Shown here in pieces: positions 38,713-47,356 of a stretch of 64,000 nt of DNA (position 1 is its first letter; each line of letters opens with the position of its first letter). Position numbers and translations under genes: made by a program. Below the pieces are notes generated by a model. That model was given only the letters and a program-made list of their open reading frames with translations. It was not told where the DNA came from and made no database searches. The stretch is from Roseiarcus sp963696665 (lineage in GTDB: Bacteria; Pseudomonadota; Alphaproteobacteria; Rhizobiales; Beijerinckiaceae). The DNA lies in assembly GCA_963696665.1 (NCBI GenBank), contig CAVOLE010000033.1, positions 1 through 64,000 on the forward strand. Direction: 5' to 3'.

Positions 38713-39786
38713 TCAGCTGGCGGCGATGGCGGCGCCCGTTTGCGCGTCAAAGAAATGCAGCGGACCTTCGAACGTCAACGCGATGCGATCCCCCGGCTCG
38801 CCGCTCAAACGCTCGCGGAACACGCAAGTCATTTCCTGCTCGGCCAATTTGACCATCACCTGCGTTTCATAACCCGTCGGCTCGATGACCATGATCTCGG
38901 CGGGCATGGCCTGCGGGCCGCCAAGGGTTACGTGCTCTGGCCGGACGCCGAGGATGATCTCCGAGCCTGGGGCGGCTCGCGGCGCCGTGGCGGGAAGCGG
39001 AATCTTGGCGCCCGAAAGGGTGATGAGCGTCGGCGGCTGATCGCCGTCGACCCGCGTCTTGATGAAGTTCATCGCCGGCGAGCCTATAAAGCCGGCCACA
39101 AATAGGTTCGCGGGGCGATCATAAAGCTCGAGCGGCGAGCCGATCTGCTCGACGACGCCATCGTGCAGAACCACGATCTTGTCGGCCATGGTCATCGCCT
39201 CGATCTGGTCATGGGTGACATACAGCGTCGTGGACTCGAGCCGTTGCTGCAACGCCTTGATCTCCGCGCGCATCTGCACGCGCAGCTTCGCGTCGAGATT
39301 GGACAAAGGCTCGTCGAACAGAAACACCGCCGGGTCGCGCACGATCGCCCGTCCCATGGCGACACGCTGTCGCTGTCCGCCTGACAGTTGACGCGGGTAA
39401 CGCTCGAGCAGCGGCGCAAGTCCGAGGATGTTGGCCGCCTTGTTGACTTTCTCGGCGATCTCACTCTTCGGCCGGCGCGCGAGCTCGAGCGAAAAACTCA
39501 TGTTTTTCGCCACCGTCATTTGCGGGTAGAGCGCATAGTTCTGGAACACCATCGCGATGTCGCGCTCTTTCGGCGCCACATCGTTGACGACGCGTCCGTC
39601 AATGCGAAGTTCGCCGCTTGTGACCGACTCGAGCCCTGCGACCATCCTGAGCAGCGTCGACTTGCCGCACCCCGACGGCCCGACCAGAATGACGAATTCG
39701 CCGTCTTCGACGTCGATGGAAACCCCATGAATAACTTCCAAACTGCCGAAGCTCTTGCGCACATTCGAAATTTCGACGGAGGCCAT
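38713..39786 (-). CDS. ABC transporter ATP-binding protein, MalK/UgpC type, no local permease
   Basis: A 357-residue carbohydrate-importer ATPase. It has Walker A GPSGCGKST, Q-loop MVFQNYALYPQMTV, signature LSGGQRQRVAMGRAIVRDP, Walker B FLFDEPLSNLDAKLR, switch His in YVTHDQIEAMTM, and a C-terminal OB-fold regulatory domain (ILGVRPEHVTLGG). It closely resembles the smoK product encoded at 51.7 kb. It sits between a TRAP binding protein and a hydroxyacid dehydrogenase, with no ABC permease or binding protein nearby. It must serve a transporter encoded elsewhere, or remain from a rearrangement. Confidence 0.92.
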   Translation of the reverse strand: MASVEISNVRKSFGSLEVIHGVSIDVEDGEFVILVGPSGCGKSTLLRMVAGLESVTSGELRIDGRVVNDVAPKERDIAMVFQNYALYPQMTVAKNMSFSLELARRPKSEIAEKVNKAANILGLAPLLERYPRQLSGGQRQRVAMGRAIVRDPAVFLFDEPLSNLDAKLRVQMRAEIKALQQRLESTTLYVTHDQIEAMTMADKIVVLHDGVVEQIGSPLELYDRPANLFVAGFIGSPAMNFIKTRVDGDQPPTLITLSGAKIPLPATAPRAAPGSEIILGVRPEHVTLGGPQAMPAEIMVIEPTGYETQVMVKLAEQEMTCVFRERLSGEPGDRIALTFEGPLHFFDAQTGAAIAAS

Positions 39787-39899
39787 GTGCGTTCATCCTC
39801 TTTCGGCTGGCGCAGCCGTGCGCGTTACGACAGTCGAGAACGGTCGCCAGATTCGCCGGAGGGCTGAACGGCGCCGACTATGACGAAGGTGTCCGGACA

Positions 39900-40883
39900 T
39901 CACGCCACCTCGTTTCGCAATGGAGTTTCGCCGCGAAGCAGGCGCTCGATATTGTCCATGAGGATGTCGACGACGTTGGTTTCATAACGCTCGGTTTCGC
40001 CCGCGGTGTGCGGCGTAACGAGGACGTTCGGCATCGCCCAGAAAGGGGATTCGGGCGGCAGCGGTTCCTCGGAAAAGCAATCGAGCCCGGCGGCGCGCAC
40101 TCGTCCGTCGGCGAGCGCCGCGATGAGCGCCGCCTGGTCGACGACCTTCCCGCGCGCGACATTGACCAACAGCGCGCCGGGCTTCAGCGCGTTGAGAGCC
40201 GCGGCGCTGATGAGGCCTTCGGTTTCGGCGGTCAGGGGGCAGGTCAGCGCCACGACATCGGCGCGCGAAAGCGCTTGGGCGAGGTCGGCTTGCGCGACGA
40301 CTTGGTCAGCGAGTTCCGGCTCCGGTCTCGCTGTACGGCGCACGCCGATCACCCGCATGTCGAAGGCGCGCGCCAGCGCAGCCAGCCGCATGCCTATGCG
40401 GCCGAGACCAACGATGACGAGCGTCTTTCCGCCGAGCTCCTGCTCCCGCAACGCCCGATCTCCGATCATGCCGCGCCACTGCCGCGAGCGCTGGTTGTCG
40501 CGCGCGAGGTGAAGCTGGCGCGTGAGCGTGAGAATGAGCGCGATGGCGTGTTCGGCCACCGCGCGCTCATTGGCGCCCTGAGCATTGGCGAGCCGAACGC
40601 CGTGCTTTCTGAATAGCGCCTTGTCATATTGATCCGTGCCGGCGCTGAAGGATTGGACGAAGCGCAGCTTCGCCGCGGTCGCCAGGAGCGTATTACGCCA
40701 CAGGCCCGACACGACGAGCACATCGGCTTCAGGCGCCCGCCGCTCCAGCTCTTCCGCCGTGCGCACTTCAAAGTGCGCAAGGCCGGTTCGCCGCGCAGCG
40801 AATTCCTCCGCCGCCCTATAGGCGACATGCGCGAAGCCGATCGTCAGAACGCCGCGAGAGGGGAAAGGCGCGGCGTTCAGCAT
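39900..40883 (-). CDS. D-2-hydroxyacid dehydrogenase (NAD(P)-dependent)
   Basis: A 327-residue enzyme interconverting 2-keto acids and D-2-hydroxy acids. It has the cofactor motif VGLGRIGMRLA, catalytic Arg in LVNVARGKVVDQ, Glu in DCFSEEPLPPESPFW and His in VTPHTAGET. An NADP preference is suggested by VRRT rather than an acidic residue after the second strand. The order of genes on the minus strand is dehydrogenase, MalK-like ATPase, TRAP binding protein, TRAP permease. Uptake and oxidation of a carboxylic acid would be one coherent role (inference). ATG at 40883. Confidence 0.92.
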   Translation of the reverse strand: MLNAAPFPSRGVLTIGFAHVAYRAAEEFAARRTGLAHFEVRTAEELERRAPEADVLVVSGLWRNTLLATAAKLRFVQSFSAGTDQYDKALFRKHGVRLANAQGANERAVAEHAIALILTLTRQLHLARDNQRSRQWRGMIGDRALREQELGGKTLVIVGLGRIGMRLAALARAFDMRVIGVRRTARPEPELADQVVAQADLAQALSRADVVALTCPLTAETEGLISAAALNALKPGALLVNVARGKVVDQAALIAALADGRVRAAGLDCFSEEPLPPESPFWAMPNVLVTPHTAGETERYETNVVDILMDNIERLLRGETPLRNEVA

Positions 40884-41190
40884 ATGGACGAAAACATGAG
40901 TTGGCTTGCCTGGGCCCAGCCAGCGGTCGAGCTCAGGATCATTGCGAACAGGATTTGGCGCAGCAAGTGTTCCTCCCGATCGCTCAGCCCGCGTCTCTCA
41001 TCGTGGGTCCGCTGAGTTGTAGGGTAGTATGCGGAGCATGAAAAGATTGGCCTGACTCGGCCCAGCTTCGCCCGGAATTGCGCCGTTCCCGGCGCGACGG
41101 ATTTGGGCGGTGGTGAAAGGGCCCTTGCCAGCCTGAGCTGGTCGCGATAGCGATCCAACTGATCAATCTCGGCTGGGCGACGCGCGTCAA
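40884..41190. other. Divergent intergenic region
   Basis: About 300 bases between the minus-strand dehydrogenase operon and a plus-strand gene. Short frames here have no support. Promoters for both directions are expected, but no clear hexamers or palindromes stand out. Confidence 0.4.
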
Positions 41191-41724
41191 ATGCTCTCTA
41201 CCGCCATGGTCCTTACGTCTTACACGGCCGCGCCTGGGCGGGAGTGCGGCGCCTGCACGCTCTGCTGCAAGGTCTACGCCCTTCCCGAACTCGCCAAGCC
41301 GCCTGGTGTCTGGTGCAAGCATTGTACGCCGGGAAAAGGCTGCGCGATCCACGACGCTCCACCCAGCCAATGCCGGCAGTTCTTCTGCTTGTGGATGACC
41401 GACGGGACTATGCCCGCCGAGTGGAAGCCGGAGCGGGCGCGATTCGTGCTCTCGGTCTATCCGACCAACGGCTTCATCTACGGCCAGGTCGATCCCGGCT
41501 CTCCGGGCGCGTGGCGGAAGGCGCCCTACTTCGACGGCTTGCGCGCGATGGCGAAGACTTTGCTCGAACAGAAGCGTCACGTCATCATGTTCGTAGGCGA
41601 CCAGGCGACGCTCGTCATGCCGGACGAGGCCTTGCCGCTTGGCGCGATGACCGCGAATGACAATTTCCGTATCGAACCAGCCTTTGGACCGAACGGGCCG
41701 ACATGGCGCGCGACGAAGATCTGA
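41191..41724 (+). CDS. Cysteine-cluster protein (YkgJ-like metal-chelating domain)
   Basis: A 177-residue cytoplasmic protein. It has the cysteine cluster ECGACTLCC (Cys19, 22, 25, 26), then WCKHC (42, 45), GKGC (51), QC (61) and FFC (66). The spacing resembles the YkgJ/UPF0153 family, thought to bind zinc or iron. The C-terminal half is ordinary, with a conserved GAMTANDNF end. An internal ATG at 41206 is another possible start. The function is not known beyond metal binding. It precedes an SH3b protein gene by about 100 bases. Confidence 0.75.
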   Translation: MLSTAMVLTSYTAAPGRECGACTLCCKVYALPELAKPPGVWCKHCTPGKGCAIHDAPPSQCRQFFCLWMTDGTMPAEWKPERARFVLSVYPTNGFIYGQVDPGSPGAWRKAPYFDGLRAMAKTLLEQKRHVIMFVGDQATLVMPDEALPLGAMTANDNFRIEPAFGPNGPTWRATKI

Positions 41725-41831
41725 GCGCCCGTCTCCGGTCGGGCAGGCGTATTTCCGCCAAAGAGCTGTCCCACCCTCCGGCGAGGAAGCGGACCGAGAC
41801 CATACGTTGCCGGGAGTGAGGGGTCAGCAGA

Positions 41832-42212
41832 ATGATTGCGCGGCTTGGTCTTGGGCTTGCCGTTTCTATAGCCCTTCTCGCGCCGGCGCTCGCGGAATTG
41901 GCGATGACGGGAGCGCCAATTGCGATGCGCGCCGGCCCAAGCGGCAAGGCGGCTCTGGTGCAGCGTGTCCCGCAACGCGCCGAGATCGAGCTGAAGAAAT
42001 GCACCCGTTCCTGGTGCCGCGCATCGTGGCGCGGCCGATTTGGCTATGTCCCGGCGGAAGCGGTCGTATTCGGATCTCCTCCCATGGCTTTGGCCGGGGA
42101 TAAAATGCCCCCGCCGGTCGTGAATGCGCCGACGGACGCCCCGCGCCCGGCGTGGCGATGGACAGGGCCCTATTTTGGCGTCAACGGCAGCTTCGGTAAG
42201 AGCTCCTGGTAG
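41832..42212 (+). CDS. Exported SH3b domain protein ending in a barrel-like stub
   Basis: A 126-residue protein: signal peptide (MIARLGLGLAVSIALLAPALA), a bacterial SH3 domain (about residues 23-80: MTGAPIAMRAGPSGKAALVQRVPQ, CTRSWCRASWRGRFGYVPAEAV) with a CxxxxC pair, then a proline linker and WRWTGPYFGVNGSFGKSSW. The last segment mirrors the first barrel strand of the Omp25-like proteins (compare WTGFYVGVNAGG in the porin at 4020) but the frame stops there. The protein is therefore either a truncated SH3b-barrel fusion or uses the strand as a short tail. The SH3b part probably binds peptidoglycan. Confidence 0.7.
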   Translation: MIARLGLGLAVSIALLAPALAELAMTGAPIAMRAGPSGKAALVQRVPQRAEIELKKCTRSWCRASWRGRFGYVPAEAVVFGSPPMALAGDKMPPPVVNAPTDAPRPAWRWTGPYFGVNGSFGKSSW

Positions 42213-42296
42213 CGGCGAGCGTCCTGTCCGGTGCGGCCCTACCCATAAGCGGCGCCGAACATTATATTTCGGCTTGATCCCTTTCTGATCGAGGAG

Positions 42297-43343
42297 ATGA
42301 AGCGCGTGACCACGAGCCACGAGCCCGAGAAAATTCCCGTCACCGTCCTCACCGGCTATCTGGGCGCCGGCAAGACGACCCTGCTCAACCGCATTCTGAG
42401 CGAACCGCATGGCAAGCGCTACGCGGTCGTCGTCAACGAGTTCGGCGAGATCGGCATCGACAACGAGCTTGTCATTGGCGCGGACGAAGAAGTGTTCGAG
42501 ATGAACAACGGCTGCATCTGCTGCACCGTGCGCGGCGACCTCATTCGCATCATCGAGGGGCTGATGAAGCGCAAAGGCCGCTTCGACGCCATCATCGTCG
42601 AAACGACTGGCCTCGCCGATCCTGCGCCAGTGGCGCAGACCTTCTTCGTCGACGAGGACGTGAAGGAAGCGGCGCGGCTCGACGCCGTGGTGACGGTCGC
42701 CGACGCCAAATGGCTCGCCCAGCGCCTGCGCGACGCGCCCGAAGCCAAGAACCAGATCGCCTTTGCCGACGTCATCATCATCAACAAGACCGACTTGGTG
42801 AGCCCCGCCGAATTGCGCGAGGTTGAAGGGCGCATCCGCGCCATCAACCCCTACGCGACGCTGCATCGCGCGAAGAAATGCGATATCGCGCTCGCCGACG
42901 TGCTCGAGCGCCGAGCGTTCGATCTCGACCGCATCCTCGATATCGAGCCGGATTTCCTGGTCCGCGAGGATGACCACGATCACGACCATGATCACCATGA
43001 TCACGACGGCGAGCATCATCATCATGGCCTCAAGCATTATCACGACGAGGACATGCAGTCGGTGGCGGTGAGGCTGGAAGGCGACGTCGATCCGGCCAAA
43101 TTCATGCCCTGGATCAACCGCCTTACCCAGGAGCAGGGCCCGAATATCCTGCGCTGCAAGGGCATCGTGGCGATGAAGGGCGATCCCAACCGCTTCGTCT
43201 TCCAGGGCGTGCACATGATGCTCGACGGCGATTCGCAGCGCGAGTGGAGGCCGGACGAGAAGCGTGAGTCGAAGGTCGTGTTCATCGGCCGCGATCTCGA
43301 GGAAGAGGACATCCGCAAAGGATTCCTGGCCTGCGCCGCTTGA
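42297..43343 (+). CDS. COG0523/CobW-family GTPase, metallochaperone
   Basis: A 348-residue G3E GTPase. It has Walker A GYLGAGKTTLLN (residues 19-30), the metal-binding CxCC motif GCICC (Cys72, 74, 75), Walker B and guanine site (INKTDLV, about residue 160), and a C-terminal CobW_C domain. A His/Asp-rich insertion at about residues 226-251 (DHDHDHDHHDHD, HHHHG) suggests zinc, cobalt or nickel storage. It would deliver metal to a client protein. GAGGAG lies directly before the ATG; a GTG at 42306 has better spacing. The WD40 gene follows within 17 bases. Confidence 0.9.
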   Translation: MKRVTTSHEPEKIPVTVLTGYLGAGKTTLLNRILSEPHGKRYAVVVNEFGEIGIDNELVIGADEEVFEMNNGCICCTVRGDLIRIIEGLMKRKGRFDAIIVETTGLADPAPVAQTFFVDEDVKEAARLDAVVTVADAKWLAQRLRDAPEAKNQIAFADVIIINKTDLVSPAELREVEGRIRAINPYATLHRAKKCDIALADVLERRAFDLDRILDIEPDFLVREDDHDHDHDHHDHDGEHHHHGLKHYHDEDMQSVAVRLEGDVDPAKFMPWINRLTQEQGPNILRCKGIVAMKGDPNRFVFQGVHMMLDGDSQREWRPDEKRESKVVFIGRDLEEEDIRKGFLACAA

Positions 43344-43359
43344 TGGGCTCCATGCTCCC

Positions 43360-44364
43360 ATGACCGAATCTGAGACCGCAGCCTCTTCGCTGGCCGAACG
43401 TGTCGTTTCGTTCGACGCGGGCGCGCACGTTGTGGCGGCGGCGTTCGTTGACGGCGCGCCGGCGTTGGCGCTCGCAGACGGCGTGGTGCTGATCGGCGAG
43501 CCCGATGCGCAGAAGCGCCTCGTCGTCCATGCCGATGCCGCGACGCTGACGGCGGTCAGCGACGGCAAGACGCTGCTCACCGGCGGCGACGATGGACGCG
43601 TCGTCGCCGCGCGGGCTGACGGCGGGCTTGAAGAGATTGCCGACGAGAAGGGCAAATGGATCGACGCTTTGGCGTTGCGCGGCAATGCCTATGCATGGAG
43701 CGCTGGCAAGCAGGTTCGGGCGCGCGATCAAAGCGGCGCCGTCAAGACCTGGAGCGCGCCGACGACCGCGCGGGGCTTGGCTTTTCAGCCCAAGGGCTTT
43801 CGCCTCGCGGCGACCCACTACAATGGCGCGACGCTGTGGTTTCCGAAGGTCGAAGGCGCTCCGCAGACCCTGGAGTGGAAGGGGGCGCATCTCGACGTCA
43901 GCTTCTCTCCCGATGGGCGTTTTCTCGTGACCTCGATGCAGGAGAACGCGCTGCACGGCTGGCGGCTTCAGGATTCGCGCAACATGCGGATGACCGGATA
44001 TCCCGCGAAGACGCGCTCGCTCTCCTGGTCGCACGACGGCCAATGGCTTGCGACCTCCGGCGCCGACGCCGCCGTCGTCTGGCCGTTCAAGGACAAGGAC
44101 GGGCCGATGGGCAAGGCCCCGCGGGAGTGCGGCGTGCGCCAGGCGCGTGTGACTCAGGTCGCCTTTCATCCGAAGGCGCTGGTCATCGCCATCGGCTATT
44201 CCGACGGCCTCGTTCTGCTCGTCCGCCTCGCCGACGGGGCCGAAATTCTGGCGCGCCATCCCGGTGACGGCCCCGTAAGCGCGCTTGGCTGGAATGCGAC
44301 GGGCTCTGAGCTCCTGTTCGGCCTCGAGTCCGGCGCGGCCGGCCTTCTGAGCCTGCCTGCCTGA
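43360..44364 (+). CDS. WD40-repeat protein linked to the COG0523 GTPase
   Basis: A 334-residue cytoplasmic beta-propeller. Repeats have the form GRVVAARADGG, DVSFSPDGRFLVTSMQENALHGW, LSWSHDGQWLATSGADAAVVW, QVAFHPKALVIAIGYSDGLVLLV, ALGWNATGSELLFGLESGAAG; about seven blades fit the length. It has no signal peptide. The start is ATG at 43360. The gene directly follows the COG0523 GTPase, a pairing seen often in alphaproteobacteria, so a joint role in metal handling is likely, though not demonstrated. Confidence 0.85.
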   Translation: MTESETAASSLAERVVSFDAGAHVVAAAFVDGAPALALADGVVLIGEPDAQKRLVVHADAATLTAVSDGKTLLTGGDDGRVVAARADGGLEEIADEKGKWIDALALRGNAYAWSAGKQVRARDQSGAVKTWSAPTTARGLAFQPKGFRLAATHYNGATLWFPKVEGAPQTLEWKGAHLDVSFSPDGRFLVTSMQENALHGWRLQDSRNMRMTGYPAKTRSLSWSHDGQWLATSGADAAVVWPFKDKDGPMGKAPRECGVRQARVTQVAFHPKALVIAIGYSDGLVLLVRLADGAEILARHPGDGPVSALGWNATGSELLFGLESGAAGLLSLPA

Positions 44365-45047
44365 CCTGTTTTCGCCATCGCGCACAAGTTTACGCGAGTG
44401 AGCAATTCCAATGGCTTGAGTGCGCTTTCGCGCAACTTTTTGCGACTTCGGTCTCCTGCGCGAAGATCTCGTTATGACCGGCCGCGAAGACGAAGAGTCC
44501 GTTGCGCTTCGAGCCCGCCCAGGAAACCCAAAGCGCGCAAATGCGAGAGGGAGGTTTCGCCTTGCGAAATGAAAACGCAATCAGGAATTTCTGAAGATCA
44601 TGTGCTTGCAATGGCTTAGTCGCTCTGCATTTCGCCCTGCGAAACGAAGCATTTCGCACCGCAGTTGCTAAGTCATTGAGATCATTACGGGCGCCAAATC
44701 ACTGATTTCGCGGGACCGTTTGTTTTCAATACCTTAGCTGCCATTTCGTTTCGCACTATTCAGCGCAATGCGCTTTTCCAGTCCCAGTGCGATGGCGAAG
44801 CGTTGCCTTCTCGATCGGGAGGTGAAATCCGGCGAATATAAAGCTCATAACACAATATTCTGACTATCGCAAGAAATTGCGCGTTCTTTTTGCCGCGGCG
44901 CCTGTTGTCGGGCGTGGAAAGATCTGCGGCGGTTCTGCAAGCAATGACGCGTCGAAGCTTCCGCCGTCGTGGCCGGGCTTGACCCCGCTTGCCACCGGGC
45001 CGGGAAACGGAGAAGTCTCCGGCCTTAAATCGACGCCCAAGGATTCC
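44365..45047. other. Non-coding stretch of about 680 bases
   Basis: No gene is supported. The left 400 bases carry the repeat cluster listed at 44409-44748. Around 44971-45000 lies GTGGCCGGGCTTGACCCCGC, part of a common alphaproteobacterial dispersed repeat. The kinase start at 45048 has AAGGA upstream. The composition is less GC-rich than the neighbours up to about 44880. Confidence 0.55.
44409..44748. repeat. Cluster of CAATGGCTTAG words and TTTCGC/GCGAAA inverted repeats
   Basis: Four copies of an 11-bp word: CAATGGCTTGA (44409), CAATGGCTTAG (44609), its inverse as CTAAGTCATTG (44668-44678) and CAATACCTTAG (44727). Each is followed by TTTCGC-rich segments. Stem-loops TTTCGC-CTT-GCGAAA (44555-44569) and TTTCGC-CCT-GCGAAA (44630-44644) lie among them. 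The inverse of the word (GTAACCCATTG-like) is the hallmark of copies 1-3 elsewhere in the window. Confidence 0.6.
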
Positions 45048-47352
45048 ATGCGCGAGGCCTATATCGGAGTAGACGTCGGCACGCTGAGCGCCAGGGCCGG
45101 ACTATTCAACTCGGCCGGGCGGCTGATCGCGAGCGCCCGGCGGCCGATCGCCGTCTGGCGCGAGGGAGGCGATATCGTCGAGCAATCCTCAAACGACATC
45201 TGGAGCGCGGTTGTGTCGGCGGTGCGCGAGGCTTTTGAGGCGTCGGGGCTCAAGCCCGAGGCGGTCCGCGGCATGGGCTTCGACGCCACCTGCTCGCTGG
45301 TCGCGCTTGACCGCAACGCCCGTCCCTTGTCGGTGAGCCCGACCGACGCGCCGGAACGCGACGTGATCGTCTGGATGGATCATCGCGCCGTCGATGATTC
45401 CGAGCGGATCAACGACGGGAAGCATGAAGCCTTGCGCTATGTGGGCGGCAAGATCTCGCCCGAAATGCATGCGCCGAAGCTTGCCTGGCTGGCCCGGCGC
45501 AAGCCCGAGACGATCGCCAAGGCCGGGCATTTCTTCGACCTCACCGATTTCCTGTCGTTTCGCGCGACCGGGTCGCTGACGCGCTCGGCCTGCCCGGCGA
45601 CCTGCAAGTTCGGCTATCTCGCGCATGAAAAGCGCTGGCCGGACGAATTTTTCGATCAGATCGGCCTCGGATTCCTCAAAGATGACCATCACGCCCGCAT
45701 CGGCGCGGCAATCGCTGCTCCAGGCGCGCCTTTGGGCCATGGATTGACGGCCGAGTCTGCCGCCGCAATGGGCCTGCGTCCTGGGACTCCTATCGGCGCG
45801 GGGCTGGTCGACGCTCACGCCGGCGCCGCGGGCACCTTGGGGGCGCGCTCGGTCGGCGGGATGGCTGATCCGCGCCGGCGGCTGGCCTTGATTCTCGGAA
45901 CGTCGTCGAGCTGCATGGCGCTTGCTGACGAGCCGCGTTTCGTGGAGGGGATCTGGGGGCCGCATTTCGCGGCGCTCACTCCCAATCAATGGCTTATCGA
46001 CGGCGGTCAATCGGCGTTCGGCGGAGCGATCGATCACCTGCTGCGATTGCACCCGGCCTTTGCTGAATTGTCGGCGCGTCTTGGGCCGCAAGCGCTCCAT
46101 GCGCTGGAGAAAGAAATTGTCGCCCGGGCCGGCGGCGTGTCGGAAGCCGTGTTGATCGCGGAGGGCCTGCACGTTCTGCCCGACTTCATCGGCAGCCGGT
46201 CGCCCTCGGCGGACGTCGGCGCGCGCGGGGCCGTGATGGGGATGGATCTCAGCGAAGACCCTGCAAGCCTTGAGGAGCTCTATGTCGCCGGCCTCTGCGG
46301 CCTTGCCTATGGTCTCGCCGACATCGTGCGCAAGCTCGAAGAGTCCGGCTATCAATTCGATTCGATTGTCGTGAGCGGCGGCGCGGCGCGCAGTCCGATG
46401 GTCCGCCAGATCATTGCCGACGTGTGCGGAAAGACGGTGGAATCGCCCGAAACCCCGGAGCCGGTGCTTCTGGGCTCCGCGATGGTGGGCGCGGTCGCAG
46501 GCGGAGCGCAGACCATGATTTCCGCAATGTCGGCGATGTCGACGATCGCGCCGGGCGCAAAGACGCCGGCAGGGGGAGCGATTGCGGCGTTCCACGCGCG
46601 AAAACGTCAGGCCGCGGAGATCATGCGCCGCACTGAGCGCGAGATTCGCGAACTCAATCGCAAATCCCGCTGGCCTCAAGTCGTAATTTTCGATTGCGAC
46701 GGGGTGCTGGTCGACAGCGAAGTGATCGCGCTCGGCGTCATGCGCCGCAGGCTCGACGAAGCCGGTCTTCGCCTGACCGATCAGGAAACGCGCGAACGGT
46801 TCCTCGGGCGCCGGCTCGAACTCGTCCCTACTCGGAATCGAAACCGAACTCGGGGCGCCATTGCCCGAGACTTTTCGTGAGGATTTTTCGCGCGAGATTC
46901 TTTCTGCCTTCGCGCGCGAGCTGAAGGGGGTCGAAGGCGTGCGGCAGGCGGTCGAAGGTTTGCGGGCTCGCGTGTGCGTCGCCTCCTCCAGTGGGCCTGA
47001 GAGAATACGCTTGTCGCTTCGCGTGGCCGGCTATGAGACCCTGTTCGCGCCCAACATTTTCTCCGCCGCCGAGGTCGCGGAAGGAAAACCAAGTCCGGAT
47101 CTTTTTCTGCATGCGGCGCTTGGGATGGGCGTCGAGCCGAGAGATTGCCTCGTGATCGAGGACAGCGTCGCGGGAGTCGTCGCCGCGCGCGCTGCGGGCA
47201 TGACAGTGTTCGGCTTTGTCGGCGCGAGCCATTTCTCGCCTCTTGACGACGGAGCGCATTTGACCGCGGCCGGCGCGGAGCTCCTCTTCGACGATATGAC
47301 GCGACTGCCTGACCTCGTCGCTGCGCGCGCCGCGCCGAGCCGCGCGGACTGA
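45048..47352 (+). CDS. FGGY kinase (D-ribulokinase-like) in frame with HAD phosphatase, frameshifted in the HAD part
   Basis: The N-terminal part, about 540 residues, is a sugar kinase: IGVDVGTLSARAGLF (phosphate loop), FDATCSLVALD (the TCSLV motif of D-ribulokinases), VIVWMDHRA, and the ATP site SIVVSGGAARSPMVRQIIADVCG. Without a stop it continues through RKSRWPQ into a HAD-type phosphatase: VIFDCDGVLVDSE, then after a one-base break near 46815 VCVASSSGPERI, KPSPDLFL and VIEDSVAGVVAARAAGM. The kinase would make D-ribulose 5-phosphate, or a related ketose phosphate; the phosphatase may guard against overload. Whether the fusion is real or a lost stop is uncertain. Start ATG at 45048. Confidence 0.8.
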
Positions 47353-47356
47353 CGCC

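Noticed and set aside
41577..43685. 702-codon open frame on the minus strand
   Set aside because: It lies antisense to the cysteine-cluster, SH3b and COG0523 genes. Its product is low-complexity and matches no family; long antisense frames are expected at this GC content.
44365..45047. Prophage or integrative-element remnant
   Set aside because: The repeats are suggestive, but no integrase, transposase or phage gene fragment was found here, so I report only the repeats.
45189..46679. 496-codon minus-strand frame
   Set aside because: Antisense to the FGGY kinase, whose motifs are clear on the plus strand.
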